A stretch of 26,978 bases of DNA, taken from positions 1 to 26,978 of the forward strand of contig JAETOP010000047.1 of NCBI GenBank assembly GCA_021771675.1, read 5' to 3'. Positions 1 through 7,269 of the stretch are shown one piece after another; position 1 is the first letter of the stretch; the number at the start of each line of letters is the position of its first letter. The notes under the pieces are model-generated. The model worked only from the letters and a program-made list of their open reading frames with translations. It made no database searches and had not been told where the DNA came from. A program made the position numbers and the translations under genes. Source of the DNA: Oscillospiraceae bacterium (GTDB lineage: Bacteria > Bacillota_A > Clostridia > Oscillospirales > Oscillospiraceae).

Positions 1-133
1 GCAATGGGGGCAGCTCGGAGAGAACCTCGGAGGGGTGAAACGCCCGTGATGTGCGCCAGCACAGTTCCAGACTGCCGCCCAAGGCTCGGGAAGTAGTGTC
101 GAATAGAGCCAGCAAACGACCAACAATAGAAAG
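1..133. other. Left-edge stretch without a convincing gene
   Basis: I see no supportable complete gene here. A short frame (2-49, plus strand) ends QLGENLGGVKRP-stop and could be the last 15 codons of a gene cut by the window edge, but it is too short to identify. The following bases up to the hairpin at 134 look non-coding. No MazE-like antitoxin is visible ahead of the toxin gene that follows. Confidence 0.3.
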
Positions 134-200
134 CGGGGCCGCTCTCCGCAAAAGGATAGCAGCATCTTTGCACAACCTGCGCGGAGCGGCCCCGTTCTTT
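134..200 (+). terminator. Hairpin terminator upstream of mazF
   Basis: An imperfect inverted repeat pairs 134-149 with 181-194. The core is CGGGGCCGCT against AGCGGCCCCG, with a two-base bulge and a 31-base loop, and a pyrimidine tail TTCTTT follows. It probably ends transcription coming from the left edge and separates it from the toxin gene, whose ribosome-binding site begins about 10 bases later. The long loop makes it weaker than a textbook terminator. Confidence 0.5.
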
Positions 201-220
201 CAAGACAGGAGAAAACAATT

Positions 221-589
221 ATGGATTTTAAGAGAACCCGTCCCATTCAGCGGGGCGATATCTATTACGCCAATCTCACACCGGTCACCGGCTCGGAGCA
301 GGGCGGCATCCGGCCTGTCCTGATCCTCCAGAACAATGTAGGCAACCACCACAGCCCCACCGTTATCGCCGCCGCCATCACGGGATACGTCAAGGGCAAG
401 CGCCAGCCCACCCATGTGCGGCTCAAGGGCGCGGCCTGTGGCCTGTTCCGTGACTCCACCGTCCTGCTGGAGCAGGTCCGGACTTTGGATAAGTCCCGCC
501 TGGGTGAGTATATGGGCAGCGTGGGCGAGGACAAGATGCGGGAAGTGGACGCCGCGCTGAACATCAGCGTGGGACTGAAAAATACATAG
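221..589 (+). CDS. mazF: MazF/PemK-family endoribonuclease toxin
   Basis: A 122-residue protein of the PemK/MazF toxin family, which cleaves mRNA at short sequence motifs. The N-terminus has the family signature: a basic start, then [28 protein letters not shown] around residues 9-40. The conserved central strand P-T-V-I-AA-IT and the G-L-DS-VLLEQ-RT-DK segment follow. The length is typical of the family. An AGGAG site lies about 9 bases before the ATG. No antitoxin gene is visible upstream, so it is either an orphan or paired with the small downstream protein at 605. Such orphan MazF genes are common on clostridial mobile elements. The family call is firm; cleavage specificity and antitoxin are unknown. 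Confidence 0.9.
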   Translation: [122 protein letters not shown]

Positions 590-604
590 CGGGAGGAAAC
601 AGTC

Positions 605-751
605 ATGCCGGCGAAAAATGCCAACATCGACTACTGCGGCATTCGGAACCTGCTCCGCCTGCTGGCCGGGCAGGGCTTTACGGAGGCCGAACTGAAGAAG
701 ATCGCCGCCAGGATCGCGCAGGCGACAGGCGCGACCATCATTTTTTGTTGA
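605..751 (+). CDS. Small hypothetical protein (48 aa) after mazF
   Basis: A short frame starting ATG at 605, with GGAGG seven bases upstream, encodes 48 residues beginning MPAKNANIDYCGIRNLLRLL and ending GATIIFC. The middle is predicted helical (FTEAELKKIAARIAQ). It lies 15 bases after the MazF stop, so it is probably co-transcribed with it. I do not recognise a family. It could be a small mobile-element protein that accompanies serine recombinases, or an antitoxin in a toxin-first arrangement, but nothing in the sequence decides this. The strong ribosome-binding site and the spacing are the grounds for calling it a gene. Confidence 0.6.
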   Translation: MPAKNANIDYCGIRNLLRLLAGQGFTEAELKKIAARIAQATGATIIFC

Positions 752-771
752 GTTTCACCACGCAATTTCAA

Positions 772-803
772 TAGCTATTGTCAAAGAGGTGTGGTATTGT
801 GTG
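772..803 (+). promoter_or_regulatory. Motif ahead of recombinase operon (promoter/operator or att-related)
   Basis: The segment contains TTGTCAAAGAGGTGTGG followed by TATTGTGTG, about 26 bases before the recombinase start at 829. A closely similar block lies upstream of the other recombinase gene at 10084-10117 on the minus strand. A perfect 12-base palindrome, CAATAGCTATTG, overlaps its left edge (769-780). TATTGT could serve as a -10 box. Whether the block is a promoter, an operator or part of a recombination site cannot be told from sequence alone. Confidence 0.4.
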
Positions 804-828
804 TTGCTGACAGGAGGAGGTGCAGACC

Positions 829-2418
829 ATGGGCAGAAGACAGCAGACCGACGGAAACCTTGCGCTGGAACAGAAAAAGGTTATTGTCATAGAGGCCGCG
901 CAGAGGCCGGAGGCGCAGAAGCTCCGTGTTGCCGCCTACTGCCGGGTCAGCTCCGACTCCAGCGACCAGATGAACTCCTTTGCCGCCCAGTTGAACTACT
1001 ACACCACGCTCATCAGCGGCAAAGACAACTGGACAATGACCGATATCTACGCCGACGCGGGAATCTCCGGGACCTCGGCACAGAAGCGCCCGGACTTCCA
1101 GCGGCTCCTCTCGGACTGCCGCAGGGGGCGTGTGGACAAGATCCTGGTCAAGTCCATCTCCCGCTTCGCCCGGAACGCCACTGACTGCCTGGAGACGATC
1201 CGGGAGCTGAAGGCCATCGGCGTGGGGGTGTGTTTCGAGGAACAGGGCATCGACACCTCTGAGATGACAGGCGAACTGCTCACCGCTATGTTCTCCGCCA
1301 TCGCCCAGAAAGAGAGTGAGAGCATCTCCGGAAATATGCGCTGGAGCTACCAGCATCGCATGAAAAGCGGGAACTTTATCACCTGCAAGGCTCCCTTTGG
1401 CTACCGTCTGAAGGATGGGATGCTGGAAATATATGAGCCGGAGGCGGAGATCGTCCGCACGATCTTTAGCCAATACCTTGCCGGGCAGAGCAAAGATGAG
1501 ATTGCTGCAATGATCACCGCACTCGGGGTTCCCACCCGAGATGGAAAAGGATACTGGCAGCACTCCTCCATCTCCTATATCCTTCGGAATGAACGATATG
1601 TTGGGGACGCACTGCTTCAAAAACGATATACCACAGATACGCTTCCCTATCAGAAAAAAATCAACCACGGAGAGCGAGAACAGTATTATCTGCCTCAAAG
1701 CCACCCGCCTATCATCGACCGCGAAACCTTCAATGCAGTGAAAGAACTGTTGGACCGCCGGTCGATCATCATGCCGAAACGGGAGCGTGACCCGCTGTCT
1801 CTCAAAATTACCTGTGGCACCTGCGGTACACCGTTCAGGCGTACCGTCTGCAACCAAAAGACCTACTGGGTATGCCGAAAGCATTACAAGAGCAAGCACA
1901 ACTGTCCTATGGAGCAGATCGCAGAAGATGAGATCCACGCCGCCTTCCTTCGGGTGTACCACAAGTTGCGGCTCCACGGGGAGCCGATTCTCAAGCAGAT
2001 GCTCGACCACCTCCAGACAGTCCGTGAACGGCGTATGCTCTGGAGCTTGGAAGTCATTGAGCTGAACAAGAGAATATCCGATATCAACGATCAGGATCGA
2101 ATGCTGGCCGACATGAACCGATGCGGCCTCGTCGATCCTGATATTTTCATATCCAGGAGCAACGAACTGGCCCAGCAGCTCCGCGCCGCCAAGCAGGAAA
2201 AGGATCGTGTCCTTGGCGCGGAGCATGACGATACCATCCCTCAAACAAGGGAGCTTATGGAACTGTTGGAGACACTGCCCGAGTTCCTTCCGGTCTTCGA
2301 CGGAGAAATCTTCGCTGATCTGGTGGATGAAATCACGACAGACGTCAATCATACCCTGCGATTCCGCCTGAAAAACGGACTGGAACTGACAGAAAGCGTA
2401 GAGAGGAGTGTGCGCTGA
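829..2418 (+). CDS. Large serine recombinase 1 (full length)
   Basis: A 529-residue large serine recombinase, the class that integrates and excises mobile elements through a covalent serine-DNA intermediate. I chose the ATG at 829 because AGGAGG ends eight bases before it; a GTG at 820 is also in frame. The N-terminal resolvase domain (about residues 28-170) has the catalytic motif AAYCRVSSDSSDQ and the arginine-rich segment KSISRFARN. The recombinase domain follows (PFGYRLKDG onward), then a zinc ribbon with CGTCG and later C-H-C residues (CRKHYKSKHNC), and a coiled-coil C-terminal region. Its stop overlaps the next start (TGATG), so translation is coupled. It is first of four recombinase genes in a row. 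All catalytic residues I can check are present. Confidence 0.93.
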   Translation: MGRRQQTDGNLALEQKKVIVIEAAQRPEAQKLRVAAYCRVSSDSSDQMNSFAAQLNYYTTLISGKDNWTMTDIYADAGISGTSAQKRPDFQRLLSDCRRGRVDKILVKSISRFARNATDCLETIRELKAIGVGVCFEEQGIDTSEMTGELLTAMFSAIAQKESESISGNMRWSYQHRMKSGNFITCKAPFGYRLKDGMLEIYEPEAEIVRTIFSQYLAGQSKDEIAAMITALGVPTRDGKGYWQHSSISYILRNERYVGDALLQKRYTTDTLPYQKKINHGEREQYYLPQSHPPIIDRETFNAVKELLDRRSIIMPKRERDPLSLKITCGTCGTPFRRTVCNQKTYWVCRKHYKSKHNCPMEQIAEDEIHAAFLRVYHKLRLHGEPILKQMLDHLQTVRERRMLWSLEVIELNKRISDINDQDRMLADMNRCGLVDPDIFISRSNELAQQLRAAKQEKDRVLGAEHDDTIPQTRELMELLETLPEFLPVFDGEIFADLVDEITTDVNHTLRFRLKNGLELTESVERSVR

Positions 2419-3266
2419 TGGCAAACCGGAAACTGCCCTTCGGATATGAAATGCAACGTGGCATTGTCTGTGTCAAAACTGCGGAGGCTGCTGTTGTCAA
2501 AGAGATCTTTGCGGCATATATCAGGGGCATATCCTACCGCCAAATCACAGACAGCCTGAATGCCCAGGCGGTTCCGTACAACGAGCGGGGAAAGTCCTGG
2601 AACAAAAATATGGTAGCCCGAATCCTCAGCAACGAACTTTACACTGGGAATGAGACCTACCCGGCGATCCTGTCCGATGAGGAATACCGGTGTGCGGCCA
2701 GCGCAAAACCCTCCACTGGTACTCCGCTCAATCCAAACGGACAAGGAAAAACAGTCCGACAGCTCGCTCGGTGCGCTGCCTGTGGAAGCGCGTTGACACT
2801 CAGCGGCAACAAATATGGGTGGGCCAGATGGAACTGTCCCTCCTGCAATGCCATATCCGCAGATGCGGTCATGCCTGACACCATAGATACATTATCACAT
2901 ATCCTCACAGCAATGGTCAGAAATCCTGAACTGATTCAGGCTCCGCCTCAAATGGAGCAAACAGTGCAAGGTATGCCTGAGCGATCCGAAAACGAATTCA
3001 ATCTAGCAATTCAAGCTGAGGAATTCGACGAATCCGCCGCCAGAGCGAAAGCAATCTCGCTGGCAGCCGCCCGGTTTGATGTCCTCGGCTCCGAGGACTA
3101 CGAAACCATGCGGATACAATACATATTGGCCAGGGCGGAGCAGAACGGTGGATTAGACACCGCGCTGCTCCGTCAAATTACCTCCGCCATCCTGATCTTC
3201 CCTACCGGGGAGGTCAGCCTGAAGTTGAAAAACGGACAAATCTTGAAAAGGAGTGATCTCACATGA
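2418..3266 (+). CDS. Recombinase DNA-binding part only (no catalytic domain)
   Basis: A 282-residue protein with the recombinase domain (from PFGYEMQRG near residue 7) and a zinc ribbon (CAACG near residue 117, then CPSC), but no N-terminal resolvase domain. The start overlaps the previous stop and the whole frame is open, so this is a designed short gene rather than a fragment made by a frameshift. It cannot cut DNA alone. It overlaps the next gene by four bases (ATGA), and that gene encodes only a catalytic-type domain, so the two together look like one recombinase split and reordered. A role as a DNA-binding or directionality partner of the two full recombinases is inference. Confidence 0.85.
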   Translation: MANRKLPFGYEMQRGIVCVKTAEAAVVKEIFAAYIRGISYRQITDSLNAQAVPYNERGKSWNKNMVARILSNELYTGNETYPAILSDEEYRCAASAKPSTGTPLNPNGQGKTVRQLARCAACGSALTLSGNKYGWARWNCPSCNAISADAVMPDTIDTLSHILTAMVRNPELIQAPPQMEQTVQGMPERSENEFNLAIQAEEFDESAARAKAISLAAARFDVLGSEDYETMRIQYILARAEQNGGLDTALLRQITSAILIFPTGEVSLKLKNGQILKRSDLT

Positions 3267-3805
3267 CAAAAGACAGCTCTACCCCGCAGTTCCGCGTTGC
3301 CGCCTACTGCCGCATCGCCGGCGGCGAGGAACAGAACACCATCCTTGAATCGCAGAGGACCTACTACACGAAGCGGATCGGCGCCAACCCCGACTGGATC
3401 ATGGCGGGGATCTTCGCAGACATCGGGGACAGCCGCTCCAAGCGCCCGGAGTTCCAGAAGATGCTTCGCAAGTGCAGGCAGAAGAAGATTGACCTGATCC
3501 TCGTCAAATCTGTCTCCCGTTTCGCCCGGAATATAGCGGACTGCCTCAGCGTCGTGCGGGAACTGCGGGAACTGGGTGTCACAGTAATCTTCGAACAGGA
3601 GAACATCAGCACGACAGCCCCCAACTTCGATGTGCTTACCTCCCTGATGGCTGATCTTGCCAGAGCGGAATGTGAGCACCTCACGAAGAATTCCGCCCAC
3701 ATGCACTACATGGGTACGATCAGCCGCCCCACAAAAAAGACGTGGAAGAAGACAATTCGGCTGCCTGGACGTCCGGAGAAAACAATTACATTCAGGATGG
3801 AGTGA
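3263..3805 (+). CDS. Stand-alone resolvase domain lacking the catalytic serine
   Basis: A 180-residue protein that is essentially only a serine-recombinase N-terminal domain. The position of the nucleophilic serine, in the motif YCRVS of its neighbours, reads YCRIAGG here: the serine is an alanine. The loop normally reading EGISGTSAQKRPEF is shortened to DIGDSRSKRPEF, while the KSVSRFARN segment is kept. The protein ends soon after the E helix with a basic tail (TKKTWKKTIRLPGRPEK). AAGGAG lies nine bases before the ATG, which overlaps the previous stop. It should be unable to form the serine-DNA bond. A structural or regulatory role in a mixed recombinase tetramer is inference. Confidence 0.88.
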   Translation: MTKDSSTPQFRVAAYCRIAGGEEQNTILESQRTYYTKRIGANPDWIMAGIFADIGDSRSKRPEFQKMLRKCRQKKIDLILVKSVSRFARNIADCLSVVRELRELGVTVIFEQENISTTAPNFDVLTSLMADLARAECEHLTKNSAHMHYMGTISRPTKKTWKKTIRLPGRPEKTITFRME

Positions 3806-3811
3806 TCACAT

Positions 3812-5437
3812 ATGGCAGGAACTATCCCCAGAGTCATCGTCATACCGCCTAAGCCGGAGCTGGCCCGCTCCAGGGCCGTCCAGCGCCAGCTTCGTGTCGC
3901 GGCCTACTGCCGGGTGTCCACAGACGATGAGGAGCAGCTCACCAGCTACGAGGCCCAGCAGACCTACTACACCGACAAGATCATGACCAATCCCCAGTGG
4001 ACCATGGCGGGGATCTTCGCGGATGAGGGCATCACCGGCACTTCGGCCCAGAAGCGGCCTGAGTTCCTTCGGATGATCCGAAGATGCCGTCAGAAGAAGA
4101 TCGACCTGGTGCTGGTCAAGTCCATCTCCCGCTTCGCCCGGAACACGGTGGACTGTCTCAACTACATCCGCGCCCTGCGTACCTTGGGAATCGCTGTGAT
4201 CTTTGAGAAGGAGAACATCAATACGCTGGAAACGGACAGCGAGATGCTCATCACCATGATGGGCGCTTTCGCCCAGGCGGAGAGCGAGTCCATGTCCGCC
4301 AACATCGTCTGGGGCAAGCGGCAGGCTATGCGGGAGGGCAAGACAAACGTACAATTTCAGCATCTGTACGGCTATGAGCTGGATGAGAACGGAAAACCTC
4401 GCATCGTCCCCGAACAGGCGGCGGTGGTGGAACATATCTATGACAGCTTCCTCGCCGGCCGCAGCATCCGCATGATCAAAAAGGAACTGGAAGGTCAGGG
4501 AGTCCTCACCGCCAAGGGCGGGACGGTCTGGTCGGAGGCGGCGATCCGGAACATTTTGAAAAATGAAAAATACTGCGGCGACGTCCTGATGCAGAAGACC
4601 TACACCCAGGACTGCATCAGCAAGAAGCAGCTCCGCAACCTGGGCCAGCTGCCCATGTATCTGGTACAGGACAACCATGAGGGCATCATCACCCGTGACA
4701 GGTTCAACCAGGCAAAGGCGGAGTTCGCCCGGAGGAACGCGGGACGGGCGCCCAGCCAAAAGCTGGCTCCCACAGGCCGCTCCTGCTACAGCGCCAAGTA
4801 CGCCCTCACGGAGCGTCTGGTGTGCGGCGAATGCGGAACCCTGTACCGCAGGTGCGTATGGGTCAAGCGGGGTCAGAAGTTTGCAGTGTGGCGCTGTGCC
4901 AGCCGGATCGACTACGGCACAAAATACTGCCATGACTCCCCCACGCTCCGGGAGAACCCCCTACAGGCCGCCATCCTTGCCGCCATCAACACCGTTATGA
5001 GCCAGAAGGAGGCGCTGGTGGGGCAGATTGAGGATGCCATGCGGATGGAACTGATTCCCTTCCCCGGTTCTATGAGTATATCAGACATTGACCGCCGGCT
5101 GGATGAACTGGACAAGGAATTTCAGGCACTGTTCGCTGACTCCAAGGACGGAGGCTTCATGAAACATGCTGAGGAGTTCAAGCGCATCTCCGCTGATATG
5201 GCCGCTCTGAAAAAGCAGAGAGCTGACCTGCTGGAACAGCAGAACAGCGACTCCGCCGCCAGCCAGCGGATCGCCAACGCGATGGAGATCCTGAAAACTG
5301 GCACTGCGGATATCCAATGGGAGGAGAGCACCATCCGCCAGTTGGTGGATACGGTCAAGGTGCTGTCCGCAAACCGAATCAGGATTTATCTCCACGGCGG
5401 AATCGAGATCGAGCAGACCATCGGAGAGGAACAGTGA
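3812..5437 (+). CDS. Large serine recombinase 2 (full length)
   Basis: A 541-residue large serine recombinase with an intact catalytic motif AAYCRVSTDDEEQ (around residue 30), EGITGTSAQKRPEF, KSISRFARN, a recombinase domain (QHLYGYELDENGKPR onward) and a zinc ribbon (RLVCGECGTLYRRC, then CASRIDYGTKYC). The C-terminal quarter is helical and probably coiled-coil. It starts seven bases after the previous stop, with GGAG in front. Together with the genes at 829, 2418 and 3263 it forms one operon. Mobile elements that use sets of serine integrases are known in Firmicutes. This protein and recombinase 1 are the only two in the set that appear catalytically complete. Confidence 0.93.
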   Translation: MAGTIPRVIVIPPKPELARSRAVQRQLRVAAYCRVSTDDEEQLTSYEAQQTYYTDKIMTNPQWTMAGIFADEGITGTSAQKRPEFLRMIRRCRQKKIDLVLVKSISRFARNTVDCLNYIRALRTLGIAVIFEKENINTLETDSEMLITMMGAFAQAESESMSANIVWGKRQAMREGKTNVQFQHLYGYELDENGKPRIVPEQAAVVEHIYDSFLAGRSIRMIKKELEGQGVLTAKGGTVWSEAAIRNILKNEKYCGDVLMQKTYTQDCISKKQLRNLGQLPMYLVQDNHEGIITRDRFNQAKAEFARRNAGRAPSQKLAPTGRSCYSAKYALTERLVCGECGTLYRRCVWVKRGQKFAVWRCASRIDYGTKYCHDSPTLRENPLQAAILAAINTVMSQKEALVGQIEDAMRMELIPFPGSMSISDIDRRLDELDKEFQALFADSKDGGFMKHAEEFKRISADMAALKKQRADLLEQQNSDSAASQRIANAMEILKTGTADIQWEESTIRQLVDTVKVLSANRIRIYLHGGIEIEQTIGEEQ

Positions 5438-5439
5438 CC

Positions 5440-6189
5440 ATGATCTATATCACTGGGGATACCCACAGCGGCTTCCAACGGTTCACCACCGACAACTTTC
5501 CCCAGCAGAAGCAGATGGGCCGTAACGACTATACAGTCATCACGGGCGATTTCGGGGGCGTGTGGGACGATTCACCCAGGGAGGCATACTGGCTCGACTG
5601 GCTGGAGGAAAGGCCGTTTACCACCCTTTTTGTGGACGGGAACCACGAAAACTTCCAAAGGCTTGGTGAATTTCCCGTCCATCAGTGGCAGGGAGGAAAC
5701 GTCCACTATGTCCGGCCCCATGTGCTTCACCTGATGCGGGGGCAGGTCTTCGAGATCGATGGCACATCCTTCTTCACCATGGGCGGTGCCGCCTCCCACG
5801 ACATCCAGGACGGCATCCTTGATCCGGCGTCCCCCGACTTTGAGCGGGAATACTGGTTCAAGCGCCGGACACGGCAGATATTCCGGGTGAAGGGAGTCTC
5901 CTGGTGGCCCGAGGAGCTGCCCTCAGTGGAGGAATATGAGGAAGCTGTCAGGAACCTGGAAAGGGTCAACTGGAAAGTGGACTGCATTCTGACTCACTGC
6001 GCCCCCACCAGCATCCAGCAGAAGCTGGATCAAAACTACACCCCGGACCGGCTGACGGATTTCCTCCAAATGATCAAGCGGCGATGCCAATTCAATTACT
6101 GGTTCCTGGGCCACTACCATCGGAACTGCGTGGTGGATGACCGCTTCATCATCCAATGGAAACAGATGGTGGAGCTACAACGGGAATAA
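5440..6189 (+). CDS. Calcineurin-like metallophosphoesterase
   Basis: A 249-residue metallophosphoesterase. The family motifs appear in order: GDTH at residues 6-9, GDFGG, GNHE, a histidine in LTHCAPTS, and GHYH near the C-terminus. These bind the two-metal centre that hydrolyses phosphodiester or phosphomonoester bonds. The start is the ATG at 5440, two bases after the recombinase stop, with GGAGAGGAAC just upstream; the open frame reaches further upstream, but there it overlaps the recombinase. The gene is clearly part of the recombinase operon. Its substrate (nucleotide, nucleic acid or phosphoprotein) cannot be told. The tyrosine phosphatase two genes on suggests a phosphate-removal theme, which is inference. 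Confidence 0.88.
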   Translation: MIYITGDTHSGFQRFTTDNFPQQKQMGRNDYTVITGDFGGVWDDSPREAYWLDWLEERPFTTLFVDGNHENFQRLGEFPVHQWQGGNVHYVRPHVLHLMRGQVFEIDGTSFFTMGGAASHDIQDGILDPASPDFEREYWFKRRTRQIFRVKGVSWWPEELPSVEEYEEAVRNLERVNWKVDCILTHCAPTSIQQKLDQNYTPDRLTDFLQMIKRRCQFNYWFLGHYHRNCVVDDRFIIQWKQMVELQRE

Positions 6190-6220
6190 CAGCGGCATCA
6201 CCACCCGATACCGCTAAGGC

Positions 6221-6255
6221 GCAAGCCCTCGGAAGAATTGAATCCGAGGGCTTGC
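6221..6255 (+). terminator. Perfect 13-bp hairpin without T-tract
   Basis: The arm GCAAGCCCTCGGA (6221-6233) pairs perfectly with TCCGAGGGCTTGC (6243-6255) across a nine-base loop. It lies in the 131-base gap between the phosphoesterase and the DUF1016 gene. No run of T follows, so it may be an attenuator or an mRNA-stability element rather than a full terminator. Confidence 0.5.
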
Positions 6256-6320
6256 TCGTTGGCGATTTCAAATCCCAGAGAAGAAAACCAGGCGCACCCG
6301 CGCCGGAAAGGAGAAGCTGA

Positions 6321-7187
6321 ATGAACGTCAGAAAGCCTGTCGACTACAGCGCCATGTTTGCGGCGCTGGACACCCTGATGGCGGCGGACCTGCCGCAGAT
6401 GGAACTGTACTGTGAGATTGGCCGGCTGGTCAACGGCAGGCCAGAGAAAGGCGCCGCTGTCGCCGCTGCGGAGTATCTGTGCGCCGCGTATCCTGACGCC
6501 GCCGGCTTCTCCCCTCGGAACCTGCGCCGGATGCGGGAGTTTTACCGCACCTATGAGAACGCGCCGGAGGTACTGGCTGATGCCATGACTATCGGCTGGA
6601 CACAGAACGTGGTCATTCTGGAGGTGGAGCTGACTCCCCAGGAGCGGGCATGGTACATCAAAGCGGCTGGGCAGTTCGGCTGGTCGAAACTGGAACTCCA
6701 GCAGAGAATTGCGGATAATGCTCATCTGGAAATCGTCCTCGACTTTGCGGATGATGTGTGCTATACTGAAGAAAACACTGCCAACATGGAGTGTGCCGCC
6801 AATGACGAAAATCTTATTTGTGTGCCACGGCAATATTTGTCGGAGCCCAATGGCCGAGTTCGTGATGAAGAATCTGGTGAAGAAAGCAGGATTGGAGAAC
6901 CAATTCCATATCGAGTCCGCCGCCACCAGTACCGAGGAGATTGGAAATCCGGTCTATCCTCCGGCCCGCCGCAAGCTGGCGGAGCATGGTATCGACTGCA
7001 CCGGCAAAACAGCCCGTCAACTGAGGAACGAAGACTACGATCAGTACGACCTCCTGATTGGGATGGACCGGGCCAACCTGCGAAATATGCACCGTATCTG
7101 CGGCGGCGATTTCGATGGCAAGATGCATCTGCTGATGGAGTTCACCGACTGCCCAGGCGATGTAGCCGATCCGTGGTACACGGATGA
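6321..7187 (+). CDS. DUF1016 N-terminal domain protein, 3' end running into the next gene
   Basis: The first about 155 residues are a DUF1016 N-terminal domain (MELYCEIGRLVNGR, FSPRNLRRMREFY, IGWTQNVVILE, WYIKAAGQFGWSKLELQQRI), the same domain as in the YhcG protein at 7263. AAAGGAG precedes the ATG at 6321. From about 6802 the frame has no family character: it lies across the phosphatase gene, rich in R, S and P, and ends only at 7187. The original stop therefore appears to be lost, with the phosphatase gene joined directly behind the truncated DUF1016 domain. The nuclease domain seen in full-length YhcG proteins is absent. Treat it as a possibly functional N-domain with an accidental tail, or a decaying gene. 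Confidence 0.6.
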   Translation: MNVRKPVDYSAMFAALDTLMAADLPQMELYCEIGRLVNGRPEKGAAVAAAEYLCAAYPDAAGFSPRNLRRMREFYRTYENAPEVLADAMTIGWTQNVVILEVELTPQERAWYIKAAGQFGWSKLELQQRIADNAHLEIVLDFADDVCYTEENTANMECAANDENLICVPRQYLSEPNGRVRDEESGEESRIGEPIPYRVRRHQYRGDWKSGLSSGPPQAGGAWYRLHRQNSPSTEERRLRSVRPPDWDGPGQPAKYAPYLRRRFRWQDASADGVHRLPRRCSRSVVHG

Positions 7188-7269
7188 TTTCGAAACTACC
7201 TGGCAGGACGTGCTGGCCGGGTGCAGAGGGCTTCTGAATCGGCTCAAGTCGGAGGGGAAAGTATGTTGA
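6802..7269 (+). CDS. Low-molecular-weight protein-tyrosine phosphatase
   Basis: A 155-residue low-molecular-weight phosphotyrosine phosphatase, the usual family length. The N-terminal P-loop is C8-HGNIC-R14-S, the family C-x5-R motif, and the general acid lies in D123-PWY near the C-terminus. Both are intact, so an active enzyme is expected. The ATG at 6802 was chosen because it starts exactly at the family N-terminus (MTKILFVCHGN) with GGAG ten bases upstream. The gene overlaps the DUF1016 frame by 386 bases in another frame and overlaps the next start by seven bases, so it is probably translated in step with the YhcG gene. In cells these enzymes often reverse tyrosine-kinase signalling. The substrate here is unknown. 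Confidence 0.92.
   Translation: MTKILFVCHGNICRSPMAEFVMKNLVKKAGLENQFHIESAATSTEEIGNPVYPPARRKLAEHGIDCTGKTARQLRNEDYDQYDLLIGMDRANLRNMHRICGGDFDGKMHLLMEFTDCPGDVADPWYTDDFETTWQDVLAGCRGLLNRLKSEGKVC

Noticed and set aside
781..2424. Long minus-strand open frame of 547 codons
   Set aside because: It is antisense to recombinase 1, has no family motif, and mirrors the codon pattern of the real gene. The same holds for the long minus frames at 3806-4933 and 20553-21734.
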